A stretch of DNA of 64,000 nucleotides from Deltaproteobacteria bacterium HGW-Deltaproteobacteria-8 (GTDB lineage: Bacteria > Desulfobacterota > Desulfovibrionia > Desulfovibrionales > Desulfovibrionaceae): NCBI GenBank assembly GCA_002840405.1, contig PHAR01000002.1, positions 310,001-374,000 on the forward strand, given 5' to 3'. Shown here piece after piece: positions 25,406 through 34,104 of the stretch (position 1 is the stretch's first letter; each line of letters starts with the position of its first letter). A model generated the notes under the pieces. That model had not been told where the DNA came from, did not search any database, and saw only the letters and a list, made by a program, of their open reading frames with translations. The translations under genes were made by a program, and so were the position numbers.

Positions 25406-27664
25406 GTGGATATCGACAAACGGACCCAGGAACTGGCCGCGCGGCTCACCTACATCCGCGACATCTTCGGCCAGCGCGAGAACGCCTCCATGGCCATGTT
25501 GCGCACCCGGCTGGAGGAGTTCCTGGAACAGGCGCCGCACCTGGGCATGCGGGAGCTTTCCCGGCAGGTGGGCATGCTGGAGGAGCTCTTCGTCCTGCTG
25601 GAAGGCAAGCTCGAAAGCGAGCTGACCCCGATGGATCGCGTGCGCATCGTGCGCCACCCGCAGCGCATCTGCCTCAAGGACATCCTGGAGAATGTCTACG
25701 ACAACTACACCGAGATCGGTGGCCAGGACGAGTGGAGCATTGATCCGGGCATGCTCATCGCACGGGCCACCATCGCCCGGCGCATGGGCAAGAAGACCGT
25801 GCACCAGTCGGTGATGGTGATAGGCCAGGAGAAGGGCCACGGCCAGGAGTTCCGCAACGCAGGCTCCATCAAGCCTTGGGGCAACGCCAACGCGCTCTAC
25901 TACATGCGGGTTGCCGAGATCGAGAATATTCCCATCCACTCCTACGTCTTCACCCCCGGCGCCTTTCCGGTGGAGGACTACCCCGGCGCGGCCCAGCAGA
26001 TCTCCAAGAACCTTTACGTCATGGCTGGTTTGAAGGTGCCCATCATCAGCGTCTTCTCCGAGGGCGGCAGCGGCGGGGCCGAGGCCATCGCCCTGGCCGA
26101 CAAGCGCCTGATGCTTTCGCACGGCTACTACTCGGTTATCTCGCCCGAGGGCGCTGCGGCCATCGAGGGCGGCCTCAAGGACAAGGCCACGCCAGAGCTC
26201 ATCGAGCGTTGCGCCAGCCGCCTGCGCATCACCGCGGCCGACAACCTGGAACTCGGCTTTATCGACCGCGTCATCCAGGAGCCGCCGCTGGGCGCGCGGC
26301 CAGAGCACTACGACTTCTTCCGCCAGCTTAGGCGCGAGGTCATCCGCGCCACGGACGAGGTGGTGGATTCCGTGGACGGCCTGGGGCCGCTGCGCGGCAT
26401 GGCCATCCGCCGCCAGGCCAAGGCGGCTGACCCCCAGGACATCTTCGTGCGCTGGTCGCTTGGCGGGGGCGCCCGGACCAAGCTGGTGGACAGGCGCTTT
26501 GAGAAGTTCCGGGCCATGAGCCGCACGGCCTGCCGGGACAACCGCAGCCTCGGCGCGCGCATCTATTCCGGCCTGGAGGGCATGCTTTGGTCCGCTCACA
26601 GCACCCTGCGTCACGATTTTCTGGCCCGCTACAAGCGGCACCTGCTGCACATGCTGGAGGCCCTGGAGGCTGAGCTGCGTGCCCTGCGCCAGGGCGTGGG
26701 CGGGCCCCTCGGCAAGTTTCTGGGGCTGGGTGACGGCCAGCAGCGCCGCCTGGAGGTGCCGCCCGAGGCCCTGGAACGCCTGACCCTTCTGTCCTGTCCG
26801 GAGGAAGGGGCCTGCCGTCTGGAGGACACCTGGGTCTATGTGAGCCCCAAGAGCCGCGAGGACCGCACCCTGACCTGCCCGAACACCCCCACCCATGGCT
26901 GCCTGGATCTTTGGGGACCGGACCTGTTCGGGGAGTTCGCCGGTGTCTGTTCCCACTGTGGGCATCATTTCCCAATGGAATTCCAGTGGTATCTGTACAA
27001 CGTCTTCAACTTCGCCCAGGCCTATGAGTTCAATAGCGAGCTTGAGTCCAGCAACCCCTTGGGCTATGAGGGCTTTGACCTGAAGCTGGAGCAGGCCAAG
27101 CGCCAGACCGGCTTGGGCAGCGCCTGCATCACCTTTGAGACGCACATCGAGGGCGTGACCACGGTGGTGGCGGTGCTGGTGAGCCCGTTTCGGGGCGGAA
27201 CAGTGGGCGCGGCCGAGGGCGAAAAGATCATCCGCGCGGCCGAGCGGGCCATGCTCAAGCGCACCCCGTTCATCCTTTACTCCCACGGCACGGCTGGCAT
27301 TCGCATCCAGGAGGGCACCTGCGGGGTCATTCAGATGCCGCGCGTGACCATGGCCGTGCGGCGCTACATCGAGGCCGGAGGGCTGTACCTGGTGCTCTAC
27401 GACACCAATTCTTTCGCCGGACCAGTGGCCAGCTTTCTGGGCTGTTCGGCCTACCAGTTTGCGGTGCGCTCCTCGAACATCGGCTTTGCCGGGCCGGGCG
27501 TCATCCGCGAGACCACAGGCGTTGAGGTTCCCCCGAAATACCACCGGGCATTCTCGGCCTTGTCGCGCGGGCACATTCAGGGTATCTGGGACAGGCGCGA
27601 GATCAAGAAGAACCTGCACCAGGCGCTTCTGACCATGGGTGGCAAGAATCTGTACTACCGCTAG
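25406..27664 (+). CDS. Fused acetyl-CoA carboxylase carboxyltransferase (AccA-like + AccD-like)
   Basis: This carboxyltransferase moves the carboxyl group from carboxybiotin to an acyl-CoA. The 752-residue chain has the AccA-like half first (about 1-330: MDRVRIVRHPQR, RNAGSIKPWG, FSEGGSGGAEAIALADKRLML, YSVISPEGAAAIEGG). The AccD-like half follows (about 480-752), with a four-cysteine zinc site at about 491-518 (CPNTPTHGC and CSHCGHHF) and the crotonase-like core (VSPFRGGTVGAAEG, GIRIQEGTCGVIQMPR). E. coli encodes these halves as separate proteins. The alpha-then-beta order is the reverse of fusions in which the beta half comes first. It starts with GTG 25406, ten bases after the biotin carboxylase stop. 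No obvious loss of catalytic glycines is seen. Confidence 0.88.
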   Translation: MDIDKRTQELAARLTYIRDIFGQRENASMAMLRTRLEEFLEQAPHLGMRELSRQVGMLEELFVLLEGKLESELTPMDRVRIVRHPQRICLKDILENVYDNYTEIGGQDEWSIDPGMLIARATIARRMGKKTVHQSVMVIGQEKGHGQEFRNAGSIKPWGNANALYYMRVAEIENIPIHSYVFTPGAFPVEDYPGAAQQISKNLYVMAGLKVPIISVFSEGGSGGAEAIALADKRLMLSHGYYSVISPEGAAAIEGGLKDKATPELIERCASRLRITAADNLELGFIDRVIQEPPLGARPEHYDFFRQLRREVIRATDEVVDSVDGLGPLRGMAIRRQAKAADPQDIFVRWSLGGGARTKLVDRRFEKFRAMSRTACRDNRSLGARIYSGLEGMLWSAHSTLRHDFLARYKRHLLHMLEALEAELRALRQGVGGPLGKFLGLGDGQQRRLEVPPEALERLTLLSCPEEGACRLEDTWVYVSPKSREDRTLTCPNTPTHGCLDLWGPDLFGEFAGVCSHCGHHFPMEFQWYLYNVFNFAQAYEFNSELESSNPLGYEGFDLKLEQAKRQTGLGSACITFETHIEGVTTVVAVLVSPFRGGTVGAAEGEKIIRAAERAMLKRTPFILYSHGTAGIRIQEGTCGVIQMPRVTMAVRRYIEAGGLYLVLYDTNSFAGPVASFLGCSAYQFAVRSSNIGFAGPGVIRETTGVEVPPKYHRAFSALSRGHIQGIWDRREIKKNLHQALLTMGGKNLYYR

Positions 27665-27715
27665 CGCGCAAAACGCGAACACTTCCGCCGAACATGAAAA
27701 CCCGAGGGACACGCT

Positions 27716-28366
27716 TTGCTGAACGTCAAGGAAATGCTTGAGGAACTGAACGCCTCGCCCTACGAAGAGATCGAGATCAGGACGCCGCACACCGGCGTGG
27801 TGGAGTTCGTGGGCCTCGCCCCGGGCGACCGCGTCAACGGACCCTCCGGCAAATGGTTGGAACGGCCCGGTACGCTTCTGGCCAACCTTACCCGCGAGAA
27901 GAACAAGAAGCCCATTTGCGCCACGCAGAAGGGCCAGGTCATGGACATACGCGCCGAGCTCGAGGGCCGGTTCGTGGAGGCCGGGGAGCGCCTGCTCACC
28001 ATCCGCCACTTCTTGTCCAAGGAGGAGGTCCTGGGGCGCATCCTCAAGAAGGCCCTGCACCTCTTTTGCGCCCCGGAGCGCGCCAAGTACTACTTCGTCC
28101 CGGAGATCGACGCCAAGATCAAGGCCGGGGGCGAGCAGTCCGTGAAGGTGCGCGAGGGCCTGGACATGTTTATCGTTTCGCGCATGAAGCGCGAGACCCC
28201 GCTTTCATACTCCGGGCCGGAGGGCATCATCTACGCCGTGTATTTCCAGCAGGGCGACAATGTCGACGGCGGTCAGCCGCTCATCGGCGTGTGCCCGGAA
28301 AGCCAGCTCACCCTCATCCAGGACGTGGTCAGCCGCGTCCAGGGCGAATGGGAAGAGCGGGACTAA
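27716..28366 (+). CDS. Biotin carrier protein with two biotinyl-like domains
   Basis: This is a 216-residue carrier protein for the carboxylase encoded just upstream. The C-terminal domain (about 125-203) reads like a biotinyl domain with the sequence VSRMKRETPLS around the probable biotinylated K158, followed by GDNVDGGQPLIGV. The canonical motif is A/V-M-K-M; the residue before M is R, not A/E, and the residue after K is R. The N-terminal domain (about 20-98) also looks like a biotinyl fold (TPHTGVVEFVGLAPGDRV, then GQVMDIRAELEGRFVEAGERLLTI), with NKKP where the lysine motif should be. The start is TTG 27716, with CGAGGGA about six bases upstream; ATG 27734 is an alternative. Confidence 0.78.
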   Translation: MLNVKEMLEELNASPYEEIEIRTPHTGVVEFVGLAPGDRVNGPSGKWLERPGTLLANLTREKNKKPICATQKGQVMDIRAELEGRFVEAGERLLTIRHFLSKEEVLGRILKKALHLFCAPERAKYYFVPEIDAKIKAGGEQSVKVREGLDMFIVSRMKRETPLSYSGPEGIIYAVYFQQGDNVDGGQPLIGVCPESQLTLIQDVVSRVQGEWEERD

Positions 28367-28376
28367 GGAGGACCAC

Positions 28377-28757
28377 ATGGGACGTACTCTGCAAATCCGT
28401 GTTTCGGCCTCGACCTTTGACCCGGTCGAGGTGGAGCGCCGCTGGCCCAGGCTCTCGGCCCTGGCCTTCAGCCCGGTGGCCGTGAAGATCCCGGCCCTGC
28501 CCCCGGAAACGCGCGGCGTGCAGGAGCTGGTTGTCCACCTGGCCGACCGCCTGGAGATCGGCATGCTGCCGGACGAGGCCGCGCGCGAACTGGCGGATGG
28601 CATCAGAAAGGCGGCGAGCTCACGCGCCAGGCTCGAAGCCGAGCTGGCCGAGTGGAACGCCAAAGCCGCCAACGCGGCCACGGACGAGATCGAGGACGCC
28701 CTGGACGAATTGGAGGCGCAGGCCAAGAAGCTCAAGGATCAGCCTGGACCGGATTAG
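28377..28757 (+). CDS. Small coiled-coil protein, conserved hypothetical
   Basis: This is a 126-residue soluble protein that I do not recognise. The first 60 residues are beta/alpha mixed (RTLQIRVSASTFDPVEVERR, LAFSPVAVKIP). The last 55 are charged helix with heptad character (ARLEAELAEWNAKAANAA, DALDELEAQAKKLKDQ) and probably form a coiled coil. AAGGAGGA at 28366-28372 gives an excellent ribosome site for ATG 28377, and the gene starts ten bases after the carrier stop, so it is in the carboxylase operon. An accessory or assembly role is possible; nothing more can be said. Confidence 0.7.
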   Translation: MGRTLQIRVSASTFDPVEVERRWPRLSALAFSPVAVKIPALPPETRGVQELVVHLADRLEIGMLPDEAARELADGIRKAASSRARLEAELAEWNAKAANAATDEIEDALDELEAQAKKLKDQPGPD

Positions 28758-28812
28758 CGTCTTTTGATATCTCATAGACGTTGAACACAAATACCCGCAA
28801 GGAGTACGACAT

Positions 28813-29316
28813 ATGGCTGGCAGCCTGAACAAAGTGATTCTCGTTGGGCACCTGGGGCAGGACCCGAAAATTTCCTACGCGCAGTCCGGCTTGCCCATCG
28901 CCAACATGCGTCTGGCCACCAGCGAGCGCATCCGCGACAAGGACGGCCAGTTCACCGAGCGCACCGACTGGCACACTATCGTGACCTTTGACAAGCAGGC
29001 CGACTTCTGCGGCAAGTATCTGGCCAAGGGCTCGCTGATCCTGGTCGAGGGCCGGTTGCAGACCCGCAAATGGCAGGACAAGGAAGGCCAGGACCGCTAT
29101 TCCACTGAGGTGGTGGCCCAGCGCGTGCAGGCCCTTGGACCCCGCCCGGGCGGCGGACAGGGCGGCGGCTATGCCCCGCGTCCGCAGGGCGGCCAGCAGG
29201 GCGGCCAGCAGGGAAATCAGCAGGGCGGCGGACAGAAGCCTCCCTTCCACGACGACGAAGACCTCGGCCCGGCCTTCCCGTCCGAGGCCAGCGGCATGGA
29301 CGACGTTCCGTTTTAG
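28813..29316 (+). CDS. ssb: Single-stranded DNA-binding protein
   Basis: SSB protects single-stranded DNA in replication and repair. The 167-residue product has the OB fold (LNKVILVGHLGQDPKISY, PIANMRLATSE, TDWHTIVTF, KGSLILVEGRLQTRKWQDKEG), a disordered G/Q/P-rich linker (about 112-145) and the conserved acidic partner-binding tip DDVPF. AAGGAG lies at 28799-28804 before ATG 28813. It is followed by a set of intergenic hairpins that probably end its transcript. Confidence 0.96.
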   Translation: MAGSLNKVILVGHLGQDPKISYAQSGLPIANMRLATSERIRDKDGQFTERTDWHTIVTFDKQADFCGKYLAKGSLILVEGRLQTRKWQDKEGQDRYSTEVVAQRVQALGPRPGGGQGGGYAPRPQGGQQGGQQGNQQGGGQKPPFHDDEDLGPAFPSEASGMDDVPF

Positions 29317-29587
29317 GTAAAGAGAATGCCTCTGGCGGTCGGGGGGAATGATTCCCCCCGAACCCCCTCATACCAGTCAAAGGGCCGGGTCGAGCTACGC
29401 TCGTTCCCGGCCCTTTGACTGGGGATTGGGTACACGGGAGAAGGCCGTTCTGGCTGAACCCGATAATTCTCCCCCCACGAACGCCCAAGCAAAGGGCTCC
29501 TTCCGGCGGCTTTGCGCTGGAAGGAGCCCTTTGCGTAATGGGGGTTCCAAGGGGCCTCAGGCCCCTTGGCCGCCGGAGGCTATTGCT
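29317..29587. repeat. Convergent intergenic region with four hairpins, including an inverted repeat pair
   Basis: This 271-base gap between ssb and a convergent gene holds four perfect or near-perfect hairpins. (1) CGGGGGGAA/TTCCCCCCG at 29340-29360. (2) A 17-bp stem, CCAGTCAAAGGGCCGGG (29373-29389) with its complement at 29406-29422, and an inner CGAG/CTCG stem. (3) A 16-bp stem, GCAAAGGGCTCCTTCC (29489-29504) with its complement at 29519-29534. (4) CCAAGGGGCC/GGCCCCTTGG at about 29547-29569. Units 1 and 4 lie in inverted copies of one pattern: GCCTCyGGCGGyC, hairpin, GAACCCCC (29328-29367 plus; 29540-29580 minus). There is no T-run of note. They may act as bidirectional terminators or as dispersed REP-like elements. 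Confidence 0.85.
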
Positions 29588-30010
29588 CTACTTCCCGCCC
29601 AGCGCCACGCGCTCCAAATCCAATTCAGTCAGCAGGTCAATGAGCGCCCAGGTTTCGCTTGTGGGCGTGAGCGTGGCCCAGTTCTGGCGCGGCAGGTTTA
29701 GGTGCTTCCAGGCGGCCATGAAGGTGTTCAGTTCCTTCTCCGTCAGCCCGGAGAGGATCACCGCGCGCGGGAGCGGGCTGTCCTGGCCCTGGCCGTAGCC
29801 AGCGGTCTCGCCCAGGATATCGCCTACCGGGCGGTCCATGTCTGCGGCCTGGGCAAAGAGCGCGGGCATGTCCGCGAAATTCCAACGCAGCATCATGGCC
29901 AGAAGGGTGTCCTGCTCAGCTGCGGTGTAGCCGCAGGCCAGGCAGGCGCGCGGGCCGTACAGGCGCTTCTTGGCGCTGTTTTTTACTTTCGAGAAGCCGG
30001 AAGCTGGCAT
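29588..30010 (-). CDS. DUF3783-domain protein
   Basis: This is a 140-residue soluble protein that I take as a DUF3783 member. The N-terminus is basic (KVKNSAKKRLYGPRACLACGY) with two cysteines in CLAC. The C-terminal part (PRAVILSGLTEKELNTFMAAWKHLNLPRQNWATLTPTS) has the signature pattern of the family. Function is unknown. It overlaps the end of the upstream membrane-protein gene by 28 bases and has only a weak ribosome site (AGGAC 12 bases before ATG), so it is probably translated by coupling. The CDS abuts the hairpin-rich gap shared with ssb. Confidence 0.7.
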   Translation of the reverse strand: MPASGFSKVKNSAKKRLYGPRACLACGYTAAEQDTLLAMMLRWNFADMPALFAQAADMDRPVGDILGETAGYGQGQDSPLPRAVILSGLTEKELNTFMAAWKHLNLPRQNWATLTPTSETWALIDLLTELDLERVALGGK

Positions 30011-30873
30011 GGCGGTTCAAATGTCCTGGCGGTTATGGTGTAGAAGCGGTTGGAGGCGTAGGTCAGGCACACGGCGAAGAGCATGGCGCCCACGCCCACG
30101 ATGACCGAAAGCGTTGTCTCGGCGGTGAGGGCCATGCGGATGAAGAGCGTGGACAGGGCGAAGCCGGAGTTGCGGAAGATCGCGTGGAATTCCGGCATGT
30201 AGCGCTGGGCGATGAGCACGATGAGGATGTCTGTGAAGATGAGCACGGTGTAGAAGTCGTGGAACACGTCGAAGTGCGGCAGCCCGCGCACGATCAGCGA
30301 GGCATTGTACATGCCCATGCACAGGAAGGAGCCCAGGACGATGAGCGCCACAAGTTTCTTGGAGGCGATGAATTTTTCCAGGATGTCCGGCGCCAAGTGC
30401 TTGGGCGCGCAGCGTTGGGCATGCTTGTATGCCCCCAGCAGAACGAACACCGCCAGCGCGCCGGCTCCGTCCGTGGCCAGGCGGATGAGCACGTCCGTGT
30501 GGCCAACTATGTCGATGGGAAAAGGCAGGTTGGTCAGCTCCTTGAAGGCGTTGCGCAGCAGGATCAGGGCCAGGATCTCGAACTGCTTGCCCACGGACTT
30601 TGACGTGGACTTGGGGAGCGAGAACACCAAGCCCACCACTTCGAGCACCAGGACCAGGGTGAAGGTCTGGGTCACGGCGGCGAAGCGGTTGGTGGAGATG
30701 TTCTCCGCCAGGAACCTGGGGAGCCAGCCCAGGCTGTTCAGTTCGATGAGGGCGAGGGCCGCCAGAAAGTAGAAGATCAGCGCCTTGCCGACGTAGCGGC
30801 GCGTCGGCTCAGCCTCGGCAAAGGCCTGCAGCCGGTCGAAGACGCTGATGAGTGGGCGGGTAAGGGCGTTCAT
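29983..30873 (-). CDS. Multi-spanning membrane protein of unknown function
   Basis: This is a 296-residue integral membrane protein with about seven hydrophobic segments, for example ALIFYFLAALALIEL, FTLVLVLEVVGLVFSL, GAGALAVFVLLGAY, LVALIVLGSFLCMGMYNAS, FYTVLIFTDILIVLIA and LSVIVGVGAMLFAVCLTYAS. I do not recognise a named family. AAAGGAG lies upstream of ATG 30873. It follows the SNF2-helicase gene by 21 bases and overlaps the DUF3783 gene, which suggests one three-gene transcript. There is no transport signature. The call rests on hydrophobicity only. Confidence 0.65.
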   Translation of the reverse strand: MNALTRPLISVFDRLQAFAEAEPTRRYVGKALIFYFLAALALIELNSLGWLPRFLAENISTNRFAAVTQTFTLVLVLEVVGLVFSLPKSTSKSVGKQFEILALILLRNAFKELTNLPFPIDIVGHTDVLIRLATDGAGALAVFVLLGAYKHAQRCAPKHLAPDILEKFIASKKLVALIVLGSFLCMGMYNASLIVRGLPHFDVFHDFYTVLIFTDILIVLIAQRYMPEFHAIFRNSGFALSTLFIRMALTAETTLSVIVGVGAMLFAVCLTYASNRFYTITARTFEPPCQLPASRK

Positions 30874-30894
30874 GCGTGGTGCTCCTTTGGCCCG

Positions 30895-33800
30895 CTAAAC
30901 CTCGAAGAGCATCTCCAGGTCGTCGCGCGTGAGGGACTTGAAGGCCGACTGGCCCGGGATGATGGACTCGGCCACGTCCTTCTTCATCTCCTGAAGCTTC
31001 AGGATCTTCTCCTCCACCGTGTTCTGGCAGATCATCTTGTAGGCGAAGACCTGGCGCTTCTGGCCGATGCGGTGGGTGCGGTCCGTGGCCTGGTTCTCCA
31101 CGGCCGGGTTCCACCACGGGTCGTAGTGGATGACGTAGTCCGCGCTCGTCAGGTTGAGCCCCGTGCCGCCAGCCTTGAGCGAGATGAGGAAGATCGGAAT
31201 CTCGGGCGTGTCGTTGAACTTGTCCACCTGCTCGAAGCGGTCCTTGCTTGAGCCGTCGAGGTAGGCGAAGGGCACCTCGCGGATCTGCAGCCAGGAGCGG
31301 ATGATGTGCAGCATCTGCACGAACTGGGAGAACACCAGCACCTTGTGCCCGCCCTCCACGATGTCGGTCACCAGGTCCTTGAAGGCGTCGAACTTGCCCG
31401 AGGGCAGGTTGGTGTTGATGCCCGGGATGTCCAGCTTCAAGAGGCGCGGGTGGCAGCAGATCTGGCGCAGCTTCAAGAGCGCGTCGAGGATGGACATCTG
31501 GCTCTTGGCCAGGCCCTTCTCGTCCACGTCGCGCAGCACCTGGGCCTTGAGCCTGGCGGCCAAAGCGCCGTAGAGGTCGCGCTGCTCGTCGGCCAGCTCG
31601 CAGTAGTGCGTGGTCTCGATCTTGGGCGGCAGGTCCTTGGCGACCTCGTTCTTGGTGCGCCGCAGAATGAACGGCTTCACGCGGGAGCGCAGGTAGTCGA
31701 GCGTCTCCTCGTCGGCGTCCTTGATGGGCTTGACGATGCCGCGCTGGAAGGCGTGCTGCGAGCCCAGGAAGCCGGGCATGAGGAACTCGAACAGGCTCCA
31801 GAGCTCGAAGAGGTTGTTCTCGATGGGCGTGCCGGACAGGCACAGGCGCATCTCGGCGTCCAGGCGGCGCACGGAGCGGGCTGTGATGGTGTTGGGATTC
31901 TTGATGTTCTGGGCCTCGTCCAGGATCACCACCGTGTACTTGTACTTGCACAGCTCCTCCAGGTCGCGGCGGAGCAGGGCGTAGGTGGTGATGATCAGGT
32001 CCGAGTCCTTGATGCGGATGAACAGGTCGTCGCGCTTGGCGCCGTAAATGGTCAGCCGGGTCATGGCTGGCACGAATTTCGCGGCCTCGCGCTCCCAGTT
32101 GGGCAGAACAGAGGTGGGCACCACGATGAGGCTGGGCCCCTTGGTCCCGCGCTCCTTGAGGGAGAGCAGAAAGGCCAGGGTCTGCACGGTCTTGCCCAGG
32201 CCCATCTCGTCGGCCAGGATGCCGCCGAAGCCGTAGTCGCGAAGGAAGTTCAGGTAGGACAAGCCCATGACCTGATAGGGGCGCAGGGTGGCGTTCAGGC
32301 CCCTGGGCGGAGGAAGCTGGCGTATCTGCTGGAAGTTGCTGATCTTCTCGCGCAACTTCACGAAATAGGCGTCGGTCTTGGCGCCGGGCATGTCGTCCAG
32401 CAGGTTGTCCAGCACCGGGGCCTCGAACTGCTGGAACTTTTTCTGTGGCGGCTTCTCGGGGTCAAAGCCCAGGGCCTTGAGCTTGTGGCCCAGGCGACGC
32501 AGCCAGGACTCGGGCAGGCTGGTGTAGGAGCCGTCCTTGAGCTGGACGTAGCGCTTCTTTTGGGTCCAGGCCTTCCAGATCTCCTCGATGGGCACCTTCT
32601 GGTCGTCGTACTGCACGGTGAGGTCGAGGGTGAACCACTTGTTCTCCTCGTCGCTCGTGACTTCGGCGATGATCTCCGGCTTGCTCAGGCGCACCTTGTA
32701 GCGCGTCAGGTTCTGCTCGCCGAAGACGCGGTAGCCCTCGACGAGCATGGGGTAGAAGTCCAGCAGGAAGTTGATGGCCGCCTCCTGCTCCATGAACCAG
32801 GTGTGGTTGCTCCTGGGCTGAAAGCCCATGTGCTGGAGCTCGGCGAAGAGCACGGCCTCCTCGTCCTGGGCGCGGCGGATGAGGTAGCTCTTTTCGGCGT
32901 AGCGGTAGCTGCCGGTCTGCAGGTCCGGGTTGGGTCCAGGCAGGGTGACCTCGCCGTGGTCGGTGTCGTACATGCACTGGATCTTGAGCACGAGCAGGCT
33001 GCCTTCCTCGTCCAGGAAGAGCTTGGGGTTGAACTCCGCGGGCTGGAAGATCGGCCCCATGCGCTCCAGGAAGTCCTCCTGGCCGTAGAGGTCGGAGACC
33101 GGGATCTTTGTCCACACGCGGTCCAGGTACTCGGAGATGTCGGCGTGCGGCACGATGGGCGCTTGCTCGACCATCTCCTGGATGAGCTCGGGGTCGAGCC
33201 CGGTCTGCACCGGGTGGAAGCTGCCCTTCCAGTAAAGCCACAGGGGCAGCCGTCCGTAGAAGAAAATTTCGTCTTCCCTGCGGATGGAGAACGGTGGGCG
33301 GTCCTCGCGCGAGAGCATCAGGTCAAACCCCAGGCCGTCTTCGGAGAGCTGCGGCGAGAGCTTGAGTTGCAGGGTCTTGCTCTCGATGCGCACCGGCTGG
33401 TCCGTGTCGCGCAGGTAGATGTAGTACTCGTTCTTGATGGCCCGGAAGAACCAGGAGTGCAGGCCTGCTGGCAACTCCACCCGGTGGCCCTGGTAGTCCA
33501 GGTAGTGGGCGATCATGCCCGCCACCTTGGGCAGGCCGGGCGAGATCTCGCACCAGTCCGGGTTCTTGATGATCTGCTCCAGCGTGATGTCCTGCTGCAC
33601 GGTGGAGATGCCGGACTTGTTCTGGCGGGCGCGGGCAAAGGACACCTGCAGGCGGCCAGGCTCCGGGAACAGGCGGAACACCAGGTAGTGCTTGCCCGGT
33701 TCGGGCTCAAGGTCTGTGGAGAAGAAGCTGCGGAAGGTCTGCCGCCAGTCCGTGCGCGGCTTGGGCACGTCGCTCTTCTTGGTGCTCGTGAGCGTCTTGA

Positions 33801-34104
33801 GCATCTTGAGGGCCGTGGCCCCCACATGCCGACACACGCCCGAGAAGGAGTCCGGACAGTTGCAGTAGGAGTTGATGGTTCCGTCGCTGAGGTTGAGGCC
33901 AAGCTCGGAGGTGTAGATCTGGAAGTCGTCTCCCTGCACCTGCCCGTCCACGTCCAGAAACTGGTCGCGCTGCTGGATGTCGAGCTTTTGCACGCCATCG
34001 GCCTCGACAATGGCTGCGGAATTCTCCACAATATAATCCGGGATGGTGTCCCGGATGAAGCGGGTGAGTATTTCCCGGACTCTGTTCTCGTCGGCGATGG
34101 GCAT
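30895..34104 (-). CDS. SNF2-family DNA-dependent ATPase with SWIM zinc finger
   Basis: This 1,069-residue bacterial SNF2 ATPase resembles RapA/HepA-like chromatin-remodeller relatives. An N-terminal SWIM zinc finger is intact (C81, C83, C91, H93 in CNCPDSFSGVCRH). A central part of about 450 residues of mixed fold follows (family SNF2_assoc). The helicase core has Walker A GGILADEMGLGKT near residue 638, DEAQNIKN near 730, and LSGTPIENNLFELWSLFEFL, with a C-lobe ending THRIGQKRQVFAYK and the arginine finger region. It probably translocates on double-stranded DNA to move proteins or alter supercoiling; the target is unknown. AAGGAG lies ten bases before ATG 34104. Confidence 0.88.
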   Translation of the reverse strand: MPIADENRVREILTRFIRDTIPDYIVENSAAIVEADGVQKLDIQQRDQFLDVDGQVQGDDFQIYTSELGLNLSDGTINSYCNCPDSFSGVCRHVGATALKMLKTLTSTKKSDVPKPRTDWRQTFRSFFSTDLEPEPGKHYLVFRLFPEPGRLQVSFARARQNKSGISTVQQDITLEQIIKNPDWCEISPGLPKVAGMIAHYLDYQGHRVELPAGLHSWFFRAIKNEYYIYLRDTDQPVRIESKTLQLKLSPQLSEDGLGFDLMLSREDRPPFSIRREDEIFFYGRLPLWLYWKGSFHPVQTGLDPELIQEMVEQAPIVPHADISEYLDRVWTKIPVSDLYGQEDFLERMGPIFQPAEFNPKLFLDEEGSLLVLKIQCMYDTDHGEVTLPGPNPDLQTGSYRYAEKSYLIRRAQDEEAVLFAELQHMGFQPRSNHTWFMEQEAAINFLLDFYPMLVEGYRVFGEQNLTRYKVRLSKPEIIAEVTSDEENKWFTLDLTVQYDDQKVPIEEIWKAWTQKKRYVQLKDGSYTSLPESWLRRLGHKLKALGFDPEKPPQKKFQQFEAPVLDNLLDDMPGAKTDAYFVKLREKISNFQQIRQLPPPRGLNATLRPYQVMGLSYLNFLRDYGFGGILADEMGLGKTVQTLAFLLSLKERGTKGPSLIVVPTSVLPNWEREAAKFVPAMTRLTIYGAKRDDLFIRIKDSDLIITTYALLRRDLEELCKYKYTVVILDEAQNIKNPNTITARSVRRLDAEMRLCLSGTPIENNLFELWSLFEFLMPGFLGSQHAFQRGIVKPIKDADEETLDYLRSRVKPFILRRTKNEVAKDLPPKIETTHYCELADEQRDLYGALAARLKAQVLRDVDEKGLAKSQMSILDALLKLRQICCHPRLLKLDIPGINTNLPSGKFDAFKDLVTDIVEGGHKVLVFSQFVQMLHIIRSWLQIREVPFAYLDGSSKDRFEQVDKFNDTPEIPIFLISLKAGGTGLNLTSADYVIHYDPWWNPAVENQATDRTHRIGQKRQVFAYKMICQNTVEEKILKLQEMKKDVAESIIPGQSAFKSLTRDDLEMLFEV

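Noticed and set aside
25403-28060. 885-codon minus-strand frame across the carboxylase operon
   Set aside because: It is a shadow of the fused carboxyltransferase and carrier genes.
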